Positions 29,719-40,020 are shown, counted from the first letter of the stretch. The stretch: 64,000 nt of DNA from Rhodospirillales bacterium (GCA_028291405.1 JAQGID010000281.1:1-64000); one strand, 5' to 3'. Numbers and translations: made by a program. Notes: generated from the letters alone by a model not told the origin.

Positions 29719-32508
29719 ATGATGCAGACCAAGCCTGCCCCCAGCCCGCATTCGAGCCCGAGCCCGCCCGCCAGCATGACCGCCAGCCTGCCCACCGCCG
29801 CGCCTGTCGATCCGAGCGACGCCGCATCGTCCAACGGGCCGCCATCCTATGGCAACGGCGCCGAGGCGGCTACGACGCCGATGATGGCGCAGTACCTCGA
29901 GATCAAGCGGGCAAACCCCGAGTGCCTGCTCTTCTACCGCATGGGCGATTTCTACGAGCTGTTCTTCGAGGACGCGGTGAAGGCCTCGGCGGCGCTCGAC
30001 ATCACGCTGACGCGGCGCGGCAAGCACGAGGGCGCCGACATCCCGATGTGCGGCGTCCCGGTGCATGCCAGCGAGGCCTATCTCTCGCGGCTGATCCGCC
30101 AGGGATTCAAAGTCGCCGTCTGCGAGCAGATGGAACATCCCGCCGAGGCGAAGAAGCGCGGCGGCAAATCGCCGGTGCGCCGCGCCGTCATCCGCGTCGT
30201 GACGCCGGGCACGATCACCGAGGACGGGCTGCTCGATGCGCAGCGGCACAATTACCTGCTGGCACTCGGCGATGCCGCCGGCGCCTTCGGCCTCGCGTGG
30301 CTCGACCTCTCGACCGGCGATTTCGCGACCCAGCCGGTCGCCGCCGCGACGCTCGGCGCCGCCCTCGCCCGCCTTGCGCCGGGCGAGATCCTGCTGCCCG
30401 AGCGGCTGCTGCAGCGCGACGATCTCCGCGAGACGCTCGGCGACTGGAAGACCGCGCTGTCGCCGCTCGCCAATCCGCGCTTCGACAGCGAGGGCGGCCG
30501 CAAGCGGCTGCAGGCGCTTTACGGCGTCGTCGCCCTCGATGCCTTCGGCAGCTTCGGCCGTGCCGAGCTCGCCGCCGCCGGCGCCCTCATCGATTACGTC
30601 GAGCTGACGCAGCGCGGCCGCCTGCCGCTGCTCGCGCCGCCGCGGCGTCTCGCCGTGGGCGCGGTCATGGAGATCGATGCCGCGACGCGGCGCAATCTCG
30701 AGCTGACCGAGACCTTGAACGGCGAGCGGCGCGGCAGTCTCCTCGCGGCGATCGACCGCAGCGTCACCGGCGCCGGCGCGCGGCTGCTCGCCGAGCATCT
30801 CGCAGCGCCGCTGACCGATGCGGCGGCGGTCGGCGCGCGGCTCGACATGGTCGAGTTCTTCGTCGTCGGCGAGCGGCTGCGCGAGGATCTCCGCGCTGTC
30901 CTGCGCCGCTGCCCGGATATCGAGCGGGCGCTGTCGCGCATCGCACTGGGGCGCGGCGGGCCGCGTGACCTCGCGGCGCTGCGCGACACGCTGGGTGAGA
31001 CCGCGGATTTGCGCAAGCTGCTGACCGGCGCGGCGCTGGCGGCGCCGCCGGCGCTCGTCGAGCAGGCCTGCCGCGACCTCGGCGAGCATGGCGCTCTGGT
31101 CGAGCGGCTGCAGCGCGCCCTCGCCGCCGAGCTGCCGCTGCTGACCCGCGACGGCGGCTTCGTCGCCGCCGGCTATGACGCCGAGCTCGACGAGCTGCGG
31201 CTGCTGCGCGACCAGAGCCGCCGCATGATGGCGCAGCTGCAGGCGCGCTATGCTGAGGAAACCGGCGTCGCCTCGCTCAAGATCCGCCACAACAACGTGC
31301 TGGGCTATTACATCGAGGTGACGCCGCAGCACGCGCCGAAGCTGATGCAGACCGCAGATGGTCCGTCGCGCTTCATCCACCGCCAGACGATGGCGAGCGC
31401 TATGCGCTTCACGACGGTCGAGCTCGGCGATATCGAGAGCCGCATTGCCAGCGCCGCCGACAAGGCGCTCGCCCTCGAGCTCGCGCTGTTCGACGCGCTG
31501 GTCGCCGCGGTGATGCAGGAGGGCGCCGCGATCGCCCGCGCTGCCGCCGCGCTGGCGGCGCTCGACGTCGGCGCCGCGCTGGCCGAGCTCGCTGTTGCGA
31601 ACCGCCACGTCCGCCCGGCGATCGACGACAGCACCGCCTTCGCGATCACCGGCGGGCGCCACCCGGTCGTCGCGGCGGCGCTGGCGGCGAGCGGCGCCGG
31701 CGGCTTCATCGCCAACGACTGCGATCTCCGCGCCGGCCAGCGGCTGTGGCTGCTGACCGGCCCCAACATGGCCGGCAAGAGCACCTTCCTGCGGCAGAAC
31801 GCGCTGATCGCGATCCTGGCCCAGATCGGTTCCTTCGTGCCGGCCGATGCCGCGCATATCGGCATCGTCGACCGGCTGTTCAGCCGCGTCGGGGCCGCCG
31901 ACGATCTGGCGCGCGGCCGCTCGACCTTCATGGTCGAGATGGTCGAGACCGCGGCGATCCTCAACCAGGCGGGTCCCCGGGCGCTCGTCATCCTCGACGA
32001 GATCGGCCGCGGCACCGCGACCTTCGACGGGCTCTCGATCGCCTGGTCCTGCGTCGAGCATCTCCACGATGCCAACCGCTGCCGCGCCCTTTTCGCGACG
32101 CATTACCACGAGCTGACGGCGCTGGCGGCGAAGCTGCCCGACCTCGCCTGCTTCACGATGCGCGTCAAGGAGTGGCAGGGCGACGTCGTCTTCCTGCACG
32201 AGGTGGCGCCGGGTGCGGCCGATCGCTCCTACGGCATTCACGTCGCCAAGCTCGCCGGCCTGCCGAGCCCGGTCATCGCGCGCGCCGAGCAGGTGCTGCA
32301 GACGCTGGAGACCGGCGAGCCCTCGAGCGCCCTCATCCGCCTGGCCGAGGATTTGCCGCTGTTCAGCGCGGCGCGGCGGCCGCCGCCGGCGCCCGCTGCG
32401 GAGCCCTCCGCCCTCGAGGCGGCGCTCACCGCGATCAGCCCCGACGAGCTGACGCCGCGCAGCGCGCTGGAGACGCTGTACCGGCTGAAGGCGCTGCTCA
32501 AAGATTGA
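29719..32508 (+). CDS. mutS: DNA mismatch repair protein MutS
   Basis: Recognises mismatches and starts repair with MutL. The 929-aa protein has the mismatch-reading '[11 protein letters not shown]' (Phe-x-Glu at about 77-79), connector and lever domains, the clamp region, Walker A 'GPNMAGKST' at about 681, Walker B '[12 protein letters not shown]' and the dimer motif 'LFATHYHEL'. The first 50 residues are Ser/Pro-rich, so translation may start at a later Met such as '[14 protein letters not shown]'. A palindrome follows the stop. Confidence 0.97.
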   Translation: MMQTKPAPSPHSSPSPPASMTASLPTAAPVDPSDAASSNGPPSYGNGAEAATTPMMAQYLEIKRANPECLLFYRMGDFYELFFEDAVKASAALDITLTRRGKHEGADIPMCGVPVHASEAYLSRLIRQGFKVAVCEQMEHPAEAKKRGGKSPVRRAVIRVVTPGTITEDGLLDAQRHNYLLALGDAAGAFGLAWLDLSTGDFATQPVAAATLGAALARLAPGEILLPERLLQRDDLRETLGDWKTALSPLANPRFDSEGGRKRLQALYGVVALDAFGSFGRAELAAAGALIDYVELTQRGRLPLLAPPRRLAVGAVMEIDAATRRNLELTETLNGERRGSLLAAIDRSVTGAGARLLAEHLAAPLTDAAAVGARLDMVEFFVVGERLREDLRAVLRRCPDIERALSRIALGRGGPRDLAALRDTLGETADLRKLLTGAALAAPPALVEQACRDLGEHGALVERLQRALAAELPLLTRDGGFVAAGYDAELDELRLLRDQSRRMMAQLQARYAEETGVASLKIRHNNVLGYYIEVTPQHAPKLMQTADGPSRFIHRQTMASAMRFTTVELGDIESRIASAADKALALELALFDALVAAVMQEGAAIARAAAALAALDVGAALAELAVANRHVRPAIDDSTAFAITGGRHPVVAAALAASGAGGFIANDCDLRAGQRLWLLTGPNMAGKSTFLRQNALIAILAQIGSFVPADAAHIGIVDRLFSRVGAADDLARGRSTFMVEMVETAAILNQAGPRALVILDEIGRGTATFDGLSIAWSCVEHLHDANRCRALFATHYHELTALAAKLPDLACFTMRVKEWQGDVVFLHEVAPGAADRSYGIHVAKLAGLPSPVIARAEQVLQTLETGEPSSALIRLAEDLPLFSAARRPPPAPAAEPSALEAALTAISPDELTPRSALETLYRLKALLKD

Positions 32509-32532
32509 GCAAAACGCGCGGTCTTGGGGAGT

Positions 32533-32565
32533 GCCGCCTGTAAGAACAGGCGATTTACAGGCGGC
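32533..32565 (+). terminator. Hairpin after mutS
   Basis: GCCGCCTGTAA and TTACAGGCGGC form an 11-bp perfect stem around an 11-base loop. The loop holds a second CAGGCG, so an alternative CGCCTG/CAGGCG stem can form. No T-run follows. Position 25 bases past mutS suggests termination or message protection. It shares the string GATTT(T)ACAGGCGG with the hairpin at 927-946. Confidence 0.55.
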
Positions 32566-32721
32566 CACGCGATCTTGGCACCGAAGCGTTGCGCGTCGAC
32601 GGTCCGCGGCGGCCTGGGGGCGCGTCCGCACGTCGTGCCGGGCCGCCCGGCCCGTCGGGAGTTCAGAGAAATCGCGTTGGAACGGCCAGCGGACAGAAAT
32701 TTTCGCCTCGGAAAATTAAAA

Positions 32722-32758
32722 TGGACATTAATTTATCCGATCCGAAAAATCATGTCCA
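32722..32758. repeat. Inverted repeat TGGACAT...ATGTCCA in an AT-rich spacer
   Basis: Seven-base arms at 32722-32728 and 32752-32758 flank 23 AT-rich bases in the gap between mutS and the convergent dehydrogenase gene. It could be a weak bidirectional terminator. Confidence 0.35.
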
Positions 32759-32803
32759 GAACATTCGGCGCGCCGAGCCGAGGCGGTCACCCCGAAAGGT
32801 CGT

Positions 32804-33703
32804 TCAACGCCTCAGCCCGGCCATTCCCTCCAGCACGGCGCAGACCGCCGCGGTGTCGCTGCTGCCGAGGCCCTGCGCCACCGCCGCGTCGTAGAGCGGC
32901 GCGGTGGCGGCGAAGAGCGGCGCGGTGACGCCGAGGCCAGCGGCGAACTCGGCGATGATCGCCATGTCCTTCTGCCAGATGTCGATCTTCATGCTCGCCG
33001 GCTCGTAGCGCGATTGCGCCATCAGCGGCGCGCGCAGCTCGAAGACGCGCGAGTTGCCGGCGCCGCCCTGGATGACGTCGACGATCGTCGCCGGGTCGAG
33101 GCCGGATTTGATGCCGAGCACCATCGCCTCGGCCGAGGCGACGTTGTGGATCGCGACCAACAGATTGGCGACGAACTTCATCCGGCTGCCGTTGCCGAAC
33201 GCGCCGAGATAGTGATGCACGCGCGAGAACATCGGGAAGACCGCCTCGGCGCGATCGTAGGCGGCGCGGTCGCCGGAGGCGTAGACCGCGAGATCGCGCG
33301 TCACCGCCTGCGCGCCGGTGCCGCTCAGCGGGCAGTCGAGCAGGGTGATGCCGGCGGCGGCGAGTGCGTCGCGGGCGCGCTGCTTGTCGGCGATCGGCAG
33401 GGTGCTGAGCTCGCAGACGATCTGCCCGGCGCGCCGCACCGCGACCAGCTGCTCGACCGTCGCGTCGAGCGCCTTGGTGCTGGGCAGGCTGGTCAGCACG
33501 ATCTCGGCGGCGCCGGCGACTTCCGCCGCCGAGGCCGCGACGGTCCCGCCTTGCGCGCCGAGCTCGGCCAGCCGAGCGGCGTCGATGTCGAAGCCGGCGA
33601 CGACGGCGCCGCTCGCCAGGATGTTGCGCGCGATCGCCGATCCCATGATGCCGAGACCGACGATGCCGACCTGCCGCGTCATGCCGCGCTCCCGGCCGGT
33701 CAT
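32804..33703 (-). CDS. NAD(P)-dependent beta-hydroxyacid dehydrogenase (3-hydroxyisobutyrate dehydrogenase family)
   Basis: A 299-aa protein with the Rossmann motif 'VGIVGLGIMGSAIARNIL', the substrate motif 'DCPLSGTGAQAV' (usually DAPVSGG) and the catalytic Lys in 'GNGSRMKFVANLLVAIHN'. It should oxidise a beta-hydroxyacid or reduce a semialdehyde. The ATG at 33703 overlaps the stop of the upstream flavin oxidoreductase by 4 bases, so the two are translationally coupled and likely act in one pathway. A start at 33682 is the alternative. Confidence 0.88.
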   Translation of the reverse strand: MTGRERGMTRQVGIVGLGIMGSAIARNILASGAVVAGFDIDAARLAELGAQGGTVAASAAEVAGAAEIVLTSLPSTKALDATVEQLVAVRRAGQIVCELSTLPIADKQRARDALAAAGITLLDCPLSGTGAQAVTRDLAVYASGDRAAYDRAEAVFPMFSRVHHYLGAFGNGSRMKFVANLLVAIHNVASAEAMVLGIKSGLDPATIVDVIQGGAGNSRVFELRAPLMAQSRYEPASMKIDIWQKDMAIIAEFAAGLGVTAPLFAATAPLYDAAVAQGLGSSDTAAVCAVLEGMAGLRR

Positions 33704-34794
33704 GACCCACCACCAATCGCGCGGTTGAGCCGCGGCATCACCTCGGTCGCCACCAGCTCCATCGAGCGGCGGGCGAGGCCGCCGTCGACCCAATCCATCC
33801 CGGCATAGACCAGCGTCCCGAAATCGCCGATCCGCTCGCGGAACGCCAGCAGCTGCTCGACGACGCTCTCGACGGTGCCGCAGATCACGAGCTTGTCGAG
33901 GACGTAGTCGAGGGTGATATCCGAATCCGGCATCGCGCGGTCCTCCTTGAACAGCTCCGGCCGTCCATTGCCGATCAATTTCCGCATCAGCTGCTTGTAA
34001 TAGAACCGGTAGGGCGCGTCGGGCCCCTTGCCGTAGCGCTGCGCCGTCGCTTCGTCGTCGGCGACGAAGATCGTGCGGGCGACGCGCCAGTCGGCACGAT
34101 CGGCGGTGCGGCCGACCCCGGCGCAACCCTCCTCGTACATCTTCCAGTGCGAGGCGACCCAAGGGGACATCAGGAAATTGGCGGAGATCATGGTCCAGAA
34201 GCGCGCCCCGGCGCGCGTCGCGCTTTTCGAGAACGGCGACATCACGGTCACGACGATCGGCGGATGCGGCTTCTGAAAGGGCGTCATGATAATGCCCTGG
34301 CCGATCTCGAGATCCATCTTGCGCCGCGTCGAGATGTTCCAGAACTGGCCCTCGCGGTCGTAGGGCGCCTCGCCGGACCAGATGCCGAGGACGTGGTCGA
34401 TCGCCTCGACGAACATCGCGCCGCGATCCTTGTCGAGATTGCCGAAGGCTTCGGCATCCGAAAGCAGCCCGCCGGGGCTGATGCCGAAGAGGAACCGTCC
34501 TTTCAGCAAATGGTCGATCATCGCGACCTGCGAGGCGGTCGCGACGGGATGCATGTTCGGCATATTGACGGTGCCGCTGCCCAACTTGATCTGCCTTGTG
34601 TCGTGCACCAGGCTGGCGATGAACATCAGACATGAGGTGATGGTCTCGGCACGGTCGGTCGCGTGCTCGCCGATGAAGGCCTCACTGAAACCGAGCCGGT
34701 CGGCGAGCAGGATCGACTCGCGGTCCTCCTTCAGCGTCTCGCCGTAATCGCGCCACGGCGGATGCAGCGGCATGGTGAAATAGCTGAGTTTCAT
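33700..34794 (-). CDS. LLM class flavin-dependent oxidoreductase
   Basis: A 364-aa luciferase-like TIM-barrel monooxygenase that would use reduced FMN and oxygen. 'LADRLGFSEAFIGEHATDRAETITS', 'IKLGSGTVNMPNMHPVATASQVAMIDHLLKGRFLFGISPGG' and the C-terminal 'VICGTVESVVEQLLAFRERIGDFGTLVYAGMDW' are typical of the limonene/alkane-monooxygenase-like branch. Substrate unknown. It diverges from the binding-protein gene at 35035. Confidence 0.9.
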   Translation of the reverse strand: MKLSYFTMPLHPPWRDYGETLKEDRESILLADRLGFSEAFIGEHATDRAETITSCLMFIASLVHDTRQIKLGSGTVNMPNMHPVATASQVAMIDHLLKGRFLFGISPGGLLSDAEAFGNLDKDRGAMFVEAIDHVLGIWSGEAPYDREGQFWNISTRRKMDLEIGQGIIMTPFQKPHPPIVVTVMSPFSKSATRAGARFWTMISANFLMSPWVASHWKMYEEGCAGVGRTADRADWRVARTIFVADDEATAQRYGKGPDAPYRFYYKQLMRKLIGNGRPELFKEDRAMPDSDITLDYVLDKLVICGTVESVVEQLLAFRERIGDFGTLVYAGMDWVDGGLARRSMELVATEVMPRLNRAIGGGS

Positions 34795-35034
34795 GCTTTC
34801 CTCCTCGCGGCAATGAGCCGGCGCGTTTCTTGTCGATCAAGGGACCACATTCGTGGGCGGCGTTCAACCAGCCCTTGGTGTGTCATCGACTCTCCTCACA
34901 AATGAGGATGGGCCGGCGATGGGCCCAAATATTCCTTGCTCATCAGGCCCCGCCGCTCGATCATCGCCCACAAGCTTCCGGTGAAACCCCACCGGACGAC
35001 ATGTCCCGGCAAACGGGCATCTGGGAGGAAAGCG

Positions 35035-36300
35035 ATGACCAAGTCAGTCAGTCGCCGCAAGTTCCTGGCCGGCACAGCGGCGGCCGGCGCAGCCCTCGGT
35101 ATTCGTCCCGATCTCGGCTTCCGAATCGCCGCCCCGGCGCTGGCGCAGAGCGCGCCGGCGAAGATCGGCCTGCTGACCGTCAAGACCGGACCCTTCGCCA
35201 CCGGCGGGCTGCAGATGGAGCAGGGGCTGACGACTTTCCTCAAGGAGAAGAACTACGTCCTCGCAGGCCGCAAGGTCGAGCTGATCTCCGCCGACACCGC
35301 CGGCAATCCGACCGGCGCCAAGACCAAGGCGCAGGAGCTGGTCGAGCGCGATCACGTCGATTTCGTCGTCGGCCCCCTCGCCGCCTTCGAGCTGCTCGCG
35401 ATCACCGACTACATCGAGCAGTCGAAGGTGCCGCTGCTGAGTCTCGCAGCGGCCGACGACATGACGCAGCGCAAGCCGAACCCGTGGTTCATCCGCGCGT
35501 CGGCGACATCGTCGCAATGCTGCATGCCGCTCGGCGACTATGCCGCGACCGAGCTGAAGATGAAGCGCGTCGCGACGGTCTGCGAGGATTTCGCCTTCGG
35601 CTACGAGCAGGTCGGCGGCTTCCAGACGGTCTTCGAAGCGCACGGCGGCACCATCACCAAGAAGCTGTGGACGCCGATCGTCACGCCCGACTACGCGCCC
35701 TATATCGCGCAGCTGAGCGAGGTCGACGGTGTCTGGCAGGGCTTCGCCGGCTCGAACCCGCTGAAGTTCACGCAGCAATACGCCGAGCTCGGCGCCAAGA
35801 CGAAATTCCCGCTGCTCGGCGGCGAGACCGCCTTCGACGACGCGCTGCTGAAGAGCCTCGGCGACGAGGCGCTCGGCGCGATCTCGGCATGTTTCTACTC
35901 CGCCGAGTTCGACTCGCCGAGCAACCAGCGCTTCGTCGCGGCGATGCTCAAGGACTACGACAACCTCCCCGGCATGTACGCCTCTGGTTGCTACATCAAC
36001 GGCATGTGCATCGAGGCGGCGCTCGCCAAGACCGGCGGCAAGACCGACGACAAGACGGCGCTGATGGCGGCGCTGCGCGGCGTCGCGATCACGGATACGC
36101 CGCGCGGCCCGATCGAGTTCGACCACCTCGGCAACGTCGTCGGCAACGTCTTCATCCGCAAGGTCGAGCGCAAGAACGGCAAGCTCGTCAACACGATCAT
36201 CAAGACCTATCCCAAGGTCAGCCAGTTCTGGACGGCGAAAGAGGCCGAGTATCTCGCCAAACCCAGCTACTCGCGCGACTACCCGCCGCTCAAGTCGTAG
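35035..36300 (+). CDS. ABC transporter substrate-binding protein (branched-chain amino acid type)
   Basis: A 421-aa periplasmic binding protein of the Leu/Ile/Val type I fold. The N-terminus 'SRRKFLAGTAAAGAALG' looks like a Tat signal and ends at 'PALAQSAPAK'. The body begins 'IGLLTVKTGPFATGGLQMEQGLTTFLKEKN', as in LivJ/HAAT proteins, which often bind aromatic acids or amides in this class. No permease or ATPase gene is adjacent. The ATG at 35035 follows GGGAGGAA; the ORF track extension to 34936 has no support. Confidence 0.88.
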   Translation: MTKSVSRRKFLAGTAAAGAALGIRPDLGFRIAAPALAQSAPAKIGLLTVKTGPFATGGLQMEQGLTTFLKEKNYVLAGRKVELISADTAGNPTGAKTKAQELVERDHVDFVVGPLAAFELLAITDYIEQSKVPLLSLAAADDMTQRKPNPWFIRASATSSQCCMPLGDYAATELKMKRVATVCEDFAFGYEQVGGFQTVFEAHGGTITKKLWTPIVTPDYAPYIAQLSEVDGVWQGFAGSNPLKFTQQYAELGAKTKFPLLGGETAFDDALLKSLGDEALGAISACFYSAEFDSPSNQRFVAAMLKDYDNLPGMYASGCYINGMCIEAALAKTGGKTDDKTALMAALRGVAITDTPRGPIEFDHLGNVVGNVFIRKVERKNGKLVNTIIKTYPKVSQFWTAKEAEYLAKPSYSRDYPPLKS

Positions 36301-36322
36301 AAAGCTCAAGGAAAACCTCAAG

Positions 36323-37468
36323 ATGTTCCACACCTGCCTGCCGGCCGCCGCCCGGCCTGCGACCGTGCGCGCCCCCGCGGCCAAGGCGCGGCGCGGCAAG
36401 CGGCATTTCACGATCGACATCCATGCGCATCTCTTCTCGGTCGCGGCCGACGCGCTGACGAAGCCGCATTTCAAGCCGGAGGACGAGACCTTCCTGGTCT
36501 TCTCGAACGAGGCGACGCGCGAGGTCAACCGCAAGCAGGAGGCGACGATCCACGAGCGGATCCGCCTGCCCGAGCCGCGGCTCGCCGACATGGATGCGCG
36601 CGGCATCGACATCCAGGTGATCTCGCCTTCGCCGCATCAATACCACTACTGGACCGAGCCCGAGCTCGGCCGCGAGGCGGCGCGACTCTGCAACGACCGC
36701 ATCGCCGAGGTCGTGGCGCAGCATCCCGACCGTTTCGTCGGTCTCGGCACCGTGCCGCTGCAGGCGCCCGAGCTGGCGATCGCCGAGCTCGAGCGCGCCG
36801 TCAAGCAACTCGGCCTGCGCGGCGTCGAGATCGGCACGAACGTCGGCGGGCGGGAACTTTCCGAGCCGGAACTGCGGCCGTTCTGGGCGAAGGCGCAGGA
36901 GCTCGGCATCGTCGTCTTCATGCACCCGGCGGGAACGACCGAGGGGCGCCGCCTTGCCGAGCATTACTTCGTCAACCTGATCGGCAATCCGCTGGAATCG
37001 ACGCTCGCCGTCAGCCATCTCATCTTCGGCGGCGTGCTCGACGCCTATCCCCGGCTGAAGATCTGCGTCGCCCACGGCGGCGGCTATCTTGCCTCGTATC
37101 CCGGCCGTTTCGACCATGCCCATCAGGCGCGCCCGGACTGCCGCCTGCTGATCAAGCGGCGGCCCAGCAGCTATTTGAAGAAACTCTATTTCGACACGCT
37201 CGTCTTCACGCCGGAACAACTCGAGCATCTCGTCCGCCTCTACGGCAGCGACCATGTGCTGCTCGGCACCGACTATCCGTTCGACATGGGCGACGAGGAC
37301 CCGGTCGGCTTCATCGCCGGCGCCACGCGGCTCAGCAGTGCCGATCGCGCCGCGATCATGGGGCTGAACGCGGCGCGTCTTCTCAAGATCCGGATCCCGG
37401 CAGCGAAGAAGCCGGTCGCGAAGAAGCCGGCGGCGAAGACCCTTGCCGCACGGCGCGCTCGCCGCTGA
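36323..37468 (+). CDS. Amidohydrolase family protein (ACMSD-like) with a Lys/Ala/Pro tail
   Basis: A 381-aa metal-dependent TIM barrel of the amidohydrolase-2 family. The metal site is visible as His34/His36 ('IDIHAHLFS'), the His in 'VFMHPAG', the His in 'CVAHGGGYL' and the Asp in 'LLGTDYPFDMG'. The closest known relatives are aminocarboxymuconate-semialdehyde decarboxylases and similar decarboxylases of aromatic catabolism. The last 25 residues ('AAKKPVAKKPAAKTLAARRARR') are an H1-like tail not expected in the family. It lies 22 bases after the binding-protein gene. Confidence 0.88.
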   Translation: MFHTCLPAAARPATVRAPAAKARRGKRHFTIDIHAHLFSVAADALTKPHFKPEDETFLVFSNEATREVNRKQEATIHERIRLPEPRLADMDARGIDIQVISPSPHQYHYWTEPELGREAARLCNDRIAEVVAQHPDRFVGLGTVPLQAPELAIAELERAVKQLGLRGVEIGTNVGGRELSEPELRPFWAKAQELGIVVFMHPAGTTEGRRLAEHYFVNLIGNPLESTLAVSHLIFGGVLDAYPRLKICVAHGGGYLASYPGRFDHAHQARPDCRLLIKRRPSSYLKKLYFDTLVFTPEQLEHLVRLYGSDHVLLGTDYPFDMGDEDPVGFIAGATRLSSADRAAIMGLNAARLLKIRIPAAKKPVAKKPAAKTLAARRARR

Positions 37469-37578
37469 GAACGGCGGGAAGTCGCCGCTCCGGACCAGCT
37501 ATCCGCGAGTTGTTTTCAGGGAATCTTAACCACCTTTCTGCAAAAACCTATGACGCTCAACCGCTCCAGGGAGCCGAG

Positions 37579-37947
37579 ATGCAGAAGATCCATGAGGGTC
37601 GGGCATCCGCCGGACGCTCGCCGCCGCGCGGCGCGACGATTCTGCTCGGCTTGTTTCTCGCCGGACAATGCGCCGTGCTTGCCGCTGCCACGGAGAGCCA
37701 CATCGTGGTGCAGCGGAACCGCGCCTTCAGCCTTCGCGATGTCGTCCTCAAGACGGGCGATACGATCAGGTTCAGCAACGAGGACGAGTTCCTGCACCAG
37801 ATCTACATCGCCTCGCCGGCCTTCACCTTCGATTCCGCGGAACAGCCGCCGGGACAGGTGATCGACGTGACGTTTTCAGCGTCAGGCATGTTCGAGGTGC
37901 AGTGTCACATCCACCCGAAGATGCACCTGAACGTCACGGCTCAATAG
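37579..37947 (+). CDS. Cupredoxin-like copper protein
   Basis: A 122-aa secreted blue-copper-type protein. A signal peptide ends near residue 38 ('ILLGLFLAGQCAVLAAATES'). The copper ligands are visible as His73 ('FLHQIYI'), Cys109, His112 and Met115 in 'CHIHPKM'. It resembles plastocyanin/methylamine-utilisation-type electron carriers. The ATG at 37579 follows AGGGAGCCGAG. The neighbouring kinase gene starts about 110 bases downstream. Confidence 0.82.
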   Translation: MQKIHEGRASAGRSPPRGATILLGLFLAGQCAVLAAATESHIVVQRNRAFSLRDVVLKTGDTIRFSNEDEFLHQIYIASPAFTFDSAEQPPGQVIDVTFSASGMFEVQCHIHPKMHLNVTAQ

Positions 37948-38055
37948 TACTTCTTTGCGCGAAATTCAGGGATACTTAAGCACAAGCGGCCAAACTGCAG
38001 CGAATTTGGTCCGTGACCCTGCCGCCGTATCCCCGGCGCCGCCGCGAGGCTTCGC

Positions 38056-40020
38056 TTGACCTGGATTCGCATGCCGCGGCGGAGCTCGATCGGCGCCAAG
38101 CTGTTCGGCGCCTTCATCGCCATGAGCCTGACCACCGCCGCGCTGGGCGCCTACGGGCTCTATGTGCTGTCCGGCGCCGGCGCGATCGTCGTCGACACCT
38201 ACGACCGCCCGCTGATGGCGATCAACTTCGCCCGCTCGGCGAGCCTCAACTTCATGCAGATGGACAAGGAGCTGCTGCGCCGCAAGCTCGTCCCGATGAC
38301 GGGGCGCGCCGCGGTCGATGCCAGGATCGAGCAGCTCACCCGCAGCTTCGCCGAGGATCTCGAAATCGCCGAGCAGCGCTCGCTCGCCGAGGACGAGCGC
38401 GCCGTCACCGGGCAGATCCGAACGCTCGTTTCGGACTGGAGCGAGGCGCGGCGCAACGATCCGACCGGCGAGGCCGAGCGCGAGGTCGACATCATCGCCG
38501 AGAAGGTCATCGAGCGGTTCGATGCGCTGATCGAGCTTACCGCCGGGCACAGTTTCGTCGAGCGCCGCAAGGCGACGTCGGCGATCGCCCGGTTCAAATA
38601 CACCTTCGCCGCGGCCTCGCTGCTGGCGATCTTGCTGTCCGCCGGCATCAAGCTCGTGCTGGCGCGGCGCATCAGCCGGCCGCTCGCCGCGGCGGCGACG
38701 GTCGCCAATCGCATCGCCGGCGGCGAGCTCGAGACGCCGATCCCGCCGGGCGGCGCTGACGAGACCGGCACGCTGCTGCGCTCGATGACCGTCATGCAGG
38801 ACAATCTCCGCGTCATGATGGAGCGCGAGCAGGCGCAGCGCCGCTCGGCGCAAGGCCGCCTGGTCGACGCCGTCGAGAGCTCGCGCGAGGGCATGGTGCT
38901 GGTCGATGCCGAGGGCCGCATCGTCCTGGCGAACAGCCAGTTCGCCCGGTTCTTCCCGGTGGTCGTGCCGCACGTCGTCGCCGGCGCCGATTTCGCCGCC
39001 GCCTTCGAGATCGTCAGCTCGCAGCTAGCCCTTGCCGGCACCCCGGACGCCTCCCTGCCGATCACCTTCGCCGGCGGCAAAGTCGAATTCCTCGCCGCCG
39101 ACGGCGAGTTCCCGCTGACCGACGGCCGCTGGATCCGCTTCAGCCGGAGCGTCACGCGGGACGGCGGGTTTTTCCTCTTCCTCAGCGACTTCACCGACAT
39201 CAAGGAGCGCGAGGAGCGCTTCAAGGAGGCGAAGCAGCTGGCCGAGGCGGCAAGCATGGCCAAGAGCGCCTTCCTCGCCAACATGAGCCACGAGCTGCGC
39301 ACGCCCCTCAATGCGATCATCGGTTTCTCCGAGATGATCGCCAGCCAGATGTTCGGCGCGATCGACCAGCCGGAATACGTCGAATACGCCGGCGACATCG
39401 TCAGCAGCGGACGCCATCTGCTCGACGTCATCAACGGCGTCCTCGATCTCGCCAAGAGTCAGGCCGGCAAGCTGCAGCTCAACGGCGAGATTCACGATCT
39501 CCGTGGCGTGCTCGACGATTGCGTGACGATGGTGCGCGAGCAATGCGCCCGTGCCGAGCTGACGCTCGACATCGCGATGCCGAGCGAACCGCTGACGGTG
39601 TTCGGCGAGCCGGCGAAGCTGCGGCAGATCTTCCTCAATCTGCTGTCGAACGCCGTCAAGTTCACCGAACCCGGCGGGACGGTTTCGGTCAGCGCCGTGC
39701 CGCTGCCGGCCGGCGGCGGCGTGGTGCGCATCGCCGATACCGGAATCGGCATGGCCAAGGAGGATCTGCCGATCGCAATGTCGGCGTTCGGGCAGATCGA
39801 CAGCCGGTTGGCGCGCCGCTACGAGGGCACCGGGCTGGGCCTGCCGCTGACCAGCGCCCTCGTCGAGCTGCATGGCGGCCAGCTGACGATCGACAGCGAG
39901 CGGGGCGTCGGCACCGTCGTCACCGTGACCCTGGCGATGGCGCTCGATACGACGCCGAATCCCGCTGCCGCCGTGCAGCAGCTCAATCCTCAGCTCAATT
40001 CACGGCGGCATCTCGCGTGA
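38056..40020 (+). CDS. Membrane sensor histidine kinase (4HB-HAMP-PAS-HisKA-HATPase)
   Basis: The 654-aa protein has an N-terminal membrane helix near residue 15-37, a periplasmic four-helix sensor, a second helix near 180-200, HAMP, a PAS domain ('VDAVESSREGMVLVDAEGRIVLANSQFARFF'), HisKA with phospho-acceptor His412 ('MSHELRTPLNAI'), and HATPase motifs 'NLLSNAVKF', 'DTGIGM' and 'GTGLGLPLT'. No cognate response regulator is adjacent. The start is a TTG with GAGG upstream; the ATG at 38071 is the alternative. Its stop overlaps the next gene by 4 bases. Confidence 0.92.
   Translation: MTWIRMPRRSSIGAKLFGAFIAMSLTTAALGAYGLYVLSGAGAIVVDTYDRPLMAINFARSASLNFMQMDKELLRRKLVPMTGRAAVDARIEQLTRSFAEDLEIAEQRSLAEDERAVTGQIRTLVSDWSEARRNDPTGEAEREVDIIAEKVIERFDALIELTAGHSFVERRKATSAIARFKYTFAAASLLAILLSAGIKLVLARRISRPLAAAATVANRIAGGELETPIPPGGADETGTLLRSMTVMQDNLRVMMEREQAQRRSAQGRLVDAVESSREGMVLVDAEGRIVLANSQFARFFPVVVPHVVAGADFAAAFEIVSSQLALAGTPDASLPITFAGGKVEFLAADGEFPLTDGRWIRFSRSVTRDGGFFLFLSDFTDIKEREERFKEAKQLAEAASMAKSAFLANMSHELRTPLNAIIGFSEMIASQMFGAIDQPEYVEYAGDIVSSGRHLLDVINGVLDLAKSQAGKLQLNGEIHDLRGVLDDCVTMVREQCARAELTLDIAMPSEPLTVFGEPAKLRQIFLNLLSNAVKFTEPGGTVSVSAVPLPAGGGVVRIADTGIGMAKEDLPIAMSAFGQIDSRLARRYEGTGLGLPLTSALVELHGGQLTIDSERGVGTVVTVTLAMALDTTPNPAAAVQQLNPQLNSRRHLA

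Noticed and set aside
28582-32631. 1349-aa minus-strand ORF across mutS
   Set aside because: Antisense to mutS and the histone-like gene; no recognisable domain and Arg/Ala-rich composition.
38008-38070. Operon link between the cupredoxin and the kinase
   Set aside because: A gap of about 108 bases with no shared signal; co-direction alone is weak.
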